Shown: piece after piece, positions 62,500-64,000 of the stretch
Position numbering within the stretch: the stretch's first letter is position 1
Layout: every line of letters begins with the position of its first letter
NCBI RefSeq assembly: GCF_051401765.1
Contig: NC_135073.1
Span: 8,122,001-8,186,000 of the forward strand
DNA from: Calliopsis andreniformis
Lineage: Eukaryota; Arthropoda; Insecta; Hymenoptera; Andrenidae
Direction: 5' to 3'
DNA: 64,000 nucleotides
Notes under the pieces: generated by a model
The model's database searches: none
Told to the model about the DNA's origin: nothing
Seen by the model: only the letters and a program-made list of their open reading frames with translations
Translations under genes and position numbers: made by a program

Positions 62500-63208
62500 G
62501 CAGCTTACTTTATTCGCTGCACCAACAGCGTATACTACAGCCACCACTATTGTCCCGGTTTAATTACACTGGACACTCGATATCAACGAACAGAACGGAA
62601 ACCAGAGCGCACATCGGCCAAATAGACAGTGTAGATTATTCTCGAGGTGTTTAAGTGAGTCTACGCCAATCAGGTAGCGTGTCTGACTGGGGTTTCGCTG
62701 GGGCCCGTGAGCTTTTGATCAGCCATTAGGAAACCGCCGATCAGACCGAAATAGTCGAGGACAATTTTCCCAGATGTAAGGCGGTGCCCGCGAGAGGATC
62801 ACGATCGTGGATAGGAAAGAGTATCGGAAGGAAGTGAGAGCCACTGGCTGTCTCTGTAGCAGTTCAATTACAGTTACCCCGTTAACGACCGAGCCAGAGG
62901 GCCGATAATGTCGCGATACGGTCAGGGGTTAGCTGTGGGTTCCTTTATGCTAACGAATGCTCGCGCACCGAACTGCCGCACAGACGATCATATATCGACT
63001 AGCGAAGATAGCGGAGAAATTAGCTGAAAACGGCGGGCCTCGGTGATTATTGCGACGGTCAATCTTGGTCGCAGGGTTATTCGCACTGGTATCTGCCTCT
63101 TTGGCGTGAATGCGCGACCAATTCCCGGTGGCCGACCAAAATCGCGGTAATTTACCAGGGACGGTTTACAAGCGGAAGTTCGACCGTGAACGACTTCCGC
63201 TGTTGGTC
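62500..63208. promoter_or_regulatory. GC-richer island ending in an ETS-like inverted repeat
   Basis: A 700-bp GC-richer patch with few open frames, which suggests non-coding function. It ends in an inverted repeat of AGCGGAAGT (63171-63179) and ACTTCCGCT (63193-63201), each matching the GGAA core of ETS-family sites. A tandem duplication begins immediately after. An enhancer role is inferred. Confidence 0.35.
63171..63201. promoter_or_regulatory. Inverted pair of ETS-like sites
   Basis: Exact 9-bp arms AGCGGAAGT and ACTTCCGCT are separated by 13 bases. CGGAAGT is the classical ETS-domain core. An inverted pair could bind a dimer or form a small hairpin. Confidence 0.5.
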
Positions 63209-63490
63209 GCTGGTGGCTCTTTTGTGAGACTCACTGCTAAGGGAATGTGTTTGAGTTAGCATAGAAGAAGTTCTTTTTTGGTAATGAGAAAAAGTAGTGA
63301 GACAGGTAAATGGCTAATACTGGGTTAAGGTAGGTAAGTTAACGATAGCCGCTGGTGGCACTTTTGTGAGACACAATGTTAGGGGAATGTGTTTGAGTTA
63401 GCATAGGAGAAGTTCTTTTTAGGTAATGAGAAAAAGTTGTGAGACAGGTAAATGGCTAATACTGGATTAAGGGAGGTATGTTAATGATCC
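63209..63490. repeat. Two-copy tandem duplication of about 141 bp
   Basis: Unit 1 (63209-63350) and unit 2 (63351-63490) are collinear over their whole length with a small number of substitutions and indels. Both begin GCTGGTGGC and both contain GAATGTGTTTGAGTTAGCAT and GACAGGTAAATGGCTAATAC. The high similarity suggests a fairly recent duplication. Neither unit is coding. Confidence 0.9.
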
Positions 63491-64000
63491 AATTCAAATT
63501 TAGGAATGTTTTTCTTTCTTTACATAGTGATTTATAGGTTTGAAGACGTAATTAAGGGTGTACGAAAAGCATGAAAGAGATAAACTATTTGAAGAAGCAA
63601 TATAAATGGTAGGTATGTATATACACTAATAAAATGGGAAAACAGGCTTATAAAATTACCAAAAAATAGAATAAATTGAAATTAGTTTACATTCATATTA
63701 TCTTCAAGAATTTTTTAGAACGTAATCTTGAGAATCAGTAGTATAGGTACGTCATGGGACAGGCACGAGATTCTCTCTATTTTAGAAATTCCCTTGTCGC
63801 CAGTAGTTAACTGCATACTTAAACAGATATCACAGTTTCACAGAATTATTATAATAAATATAATAACTAAAAGTATACACTCACTATAAATAGTTAAACT
63901 AAGTATGAAAATGATGAAAACCTTCATATTACTTTATTCAGTACAAAAATTGTAGTCATATAATCTTTGGCCACAAGAATAAAACCATGATTCCTCTAAA
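63491..64000. other. AT-rich end of window, nothing seen
   Basis: AT-rich sequence to the window edge. No gene or RNA feature was recognised. Confidence 0.5.

Noticed and set aside
1..64000. CRISPR arrays, operons, prokaryotic genes or prophage
   Set aside because: No regularly spaced repeats of CRISPR type and no long reading frames; the composition and splice-like signals are eukaryotic.

Overview
The window looks like a nuclear genome segment from an animal, most likely an insect and probably a hymenopteran such as a bee. Long AT-rich stretches full of A/T homopolymers and stop codons in every frame alternate with short, GC-richer islands of a few hundred bases to about 2 kb. CpG is plentiful in these islands rather than depleted. 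There are no long reading frames, operons, tRNA or rRNA genes, CRISPR arrays or prokaryotic gene signals. The taxon is inferred from base composition alone.

Almost all of the window appears non-coding: a gene desert or the inside of one or more very long introns. No recognisable protein family was found by reading the translations. The best gene-like candidate is a minus-strand exon at about 33998-33713. It has a pyrimidine-tract acceptor, an ATG in strong initiation context at 33869-33867, 52 codons plus one base of low-complexity coding sequence, and a CAG/GTAC donor. It lies at the edge of the largest CpG-rich island (33380-35390), which could be a promoter and 5' leader. A few other open frames (16660-17001, 17893-18162, 18829-19206, 11525-11860, 21421-21981, 43272-43619) are listed at low confidence because chance could explain them.

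Layout: 1-1400 is AT-rich. 1414-1860 is a CpG island with paired E-boxes. 1861-9330 is AT-rich with nothing gene-like. 9330-10210 holds four NRF1-like palindromes, a perfect hairpin and a TATA-like sequence. 11210-11880 is an island with a strong plus donor and a possible 21-nt microexon. 12690-14720 is a 2 kb island. Islands at 16300-18170, 19800-20470, 21355-22565, 24700-25620, 28570-29340, 30300-31050 and 31690-32110 alternate with AT-rich sequence. 33380-35390 is the main promoter-like island. 39380-39880 carries insulator-like and homeodomain-like motif clusters. 43140-43760, 44860-46100, 47121-47560, 49330-50790, 52090-52680, 53650-55230, 58170-58720, 59210-60000 and 62500-63200 are further islands.

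Two repeats stand out. One is a degenerate minisatellite with a strict 10-bp period at about 56721-57065. The other is a two-copy tandem duplication of about 141 bp at 63209-63490, just after an inverted repeat of ETS-like sites. A diverged element also occurs at about 29102-29228 and again at about 30841-31003. The best overall reading is a cis-regulatory landscape: many separate GC islands carrying transcription-factor motifs around at most one or two transcription units. That is an inference that needs conservation and RNA data to test.
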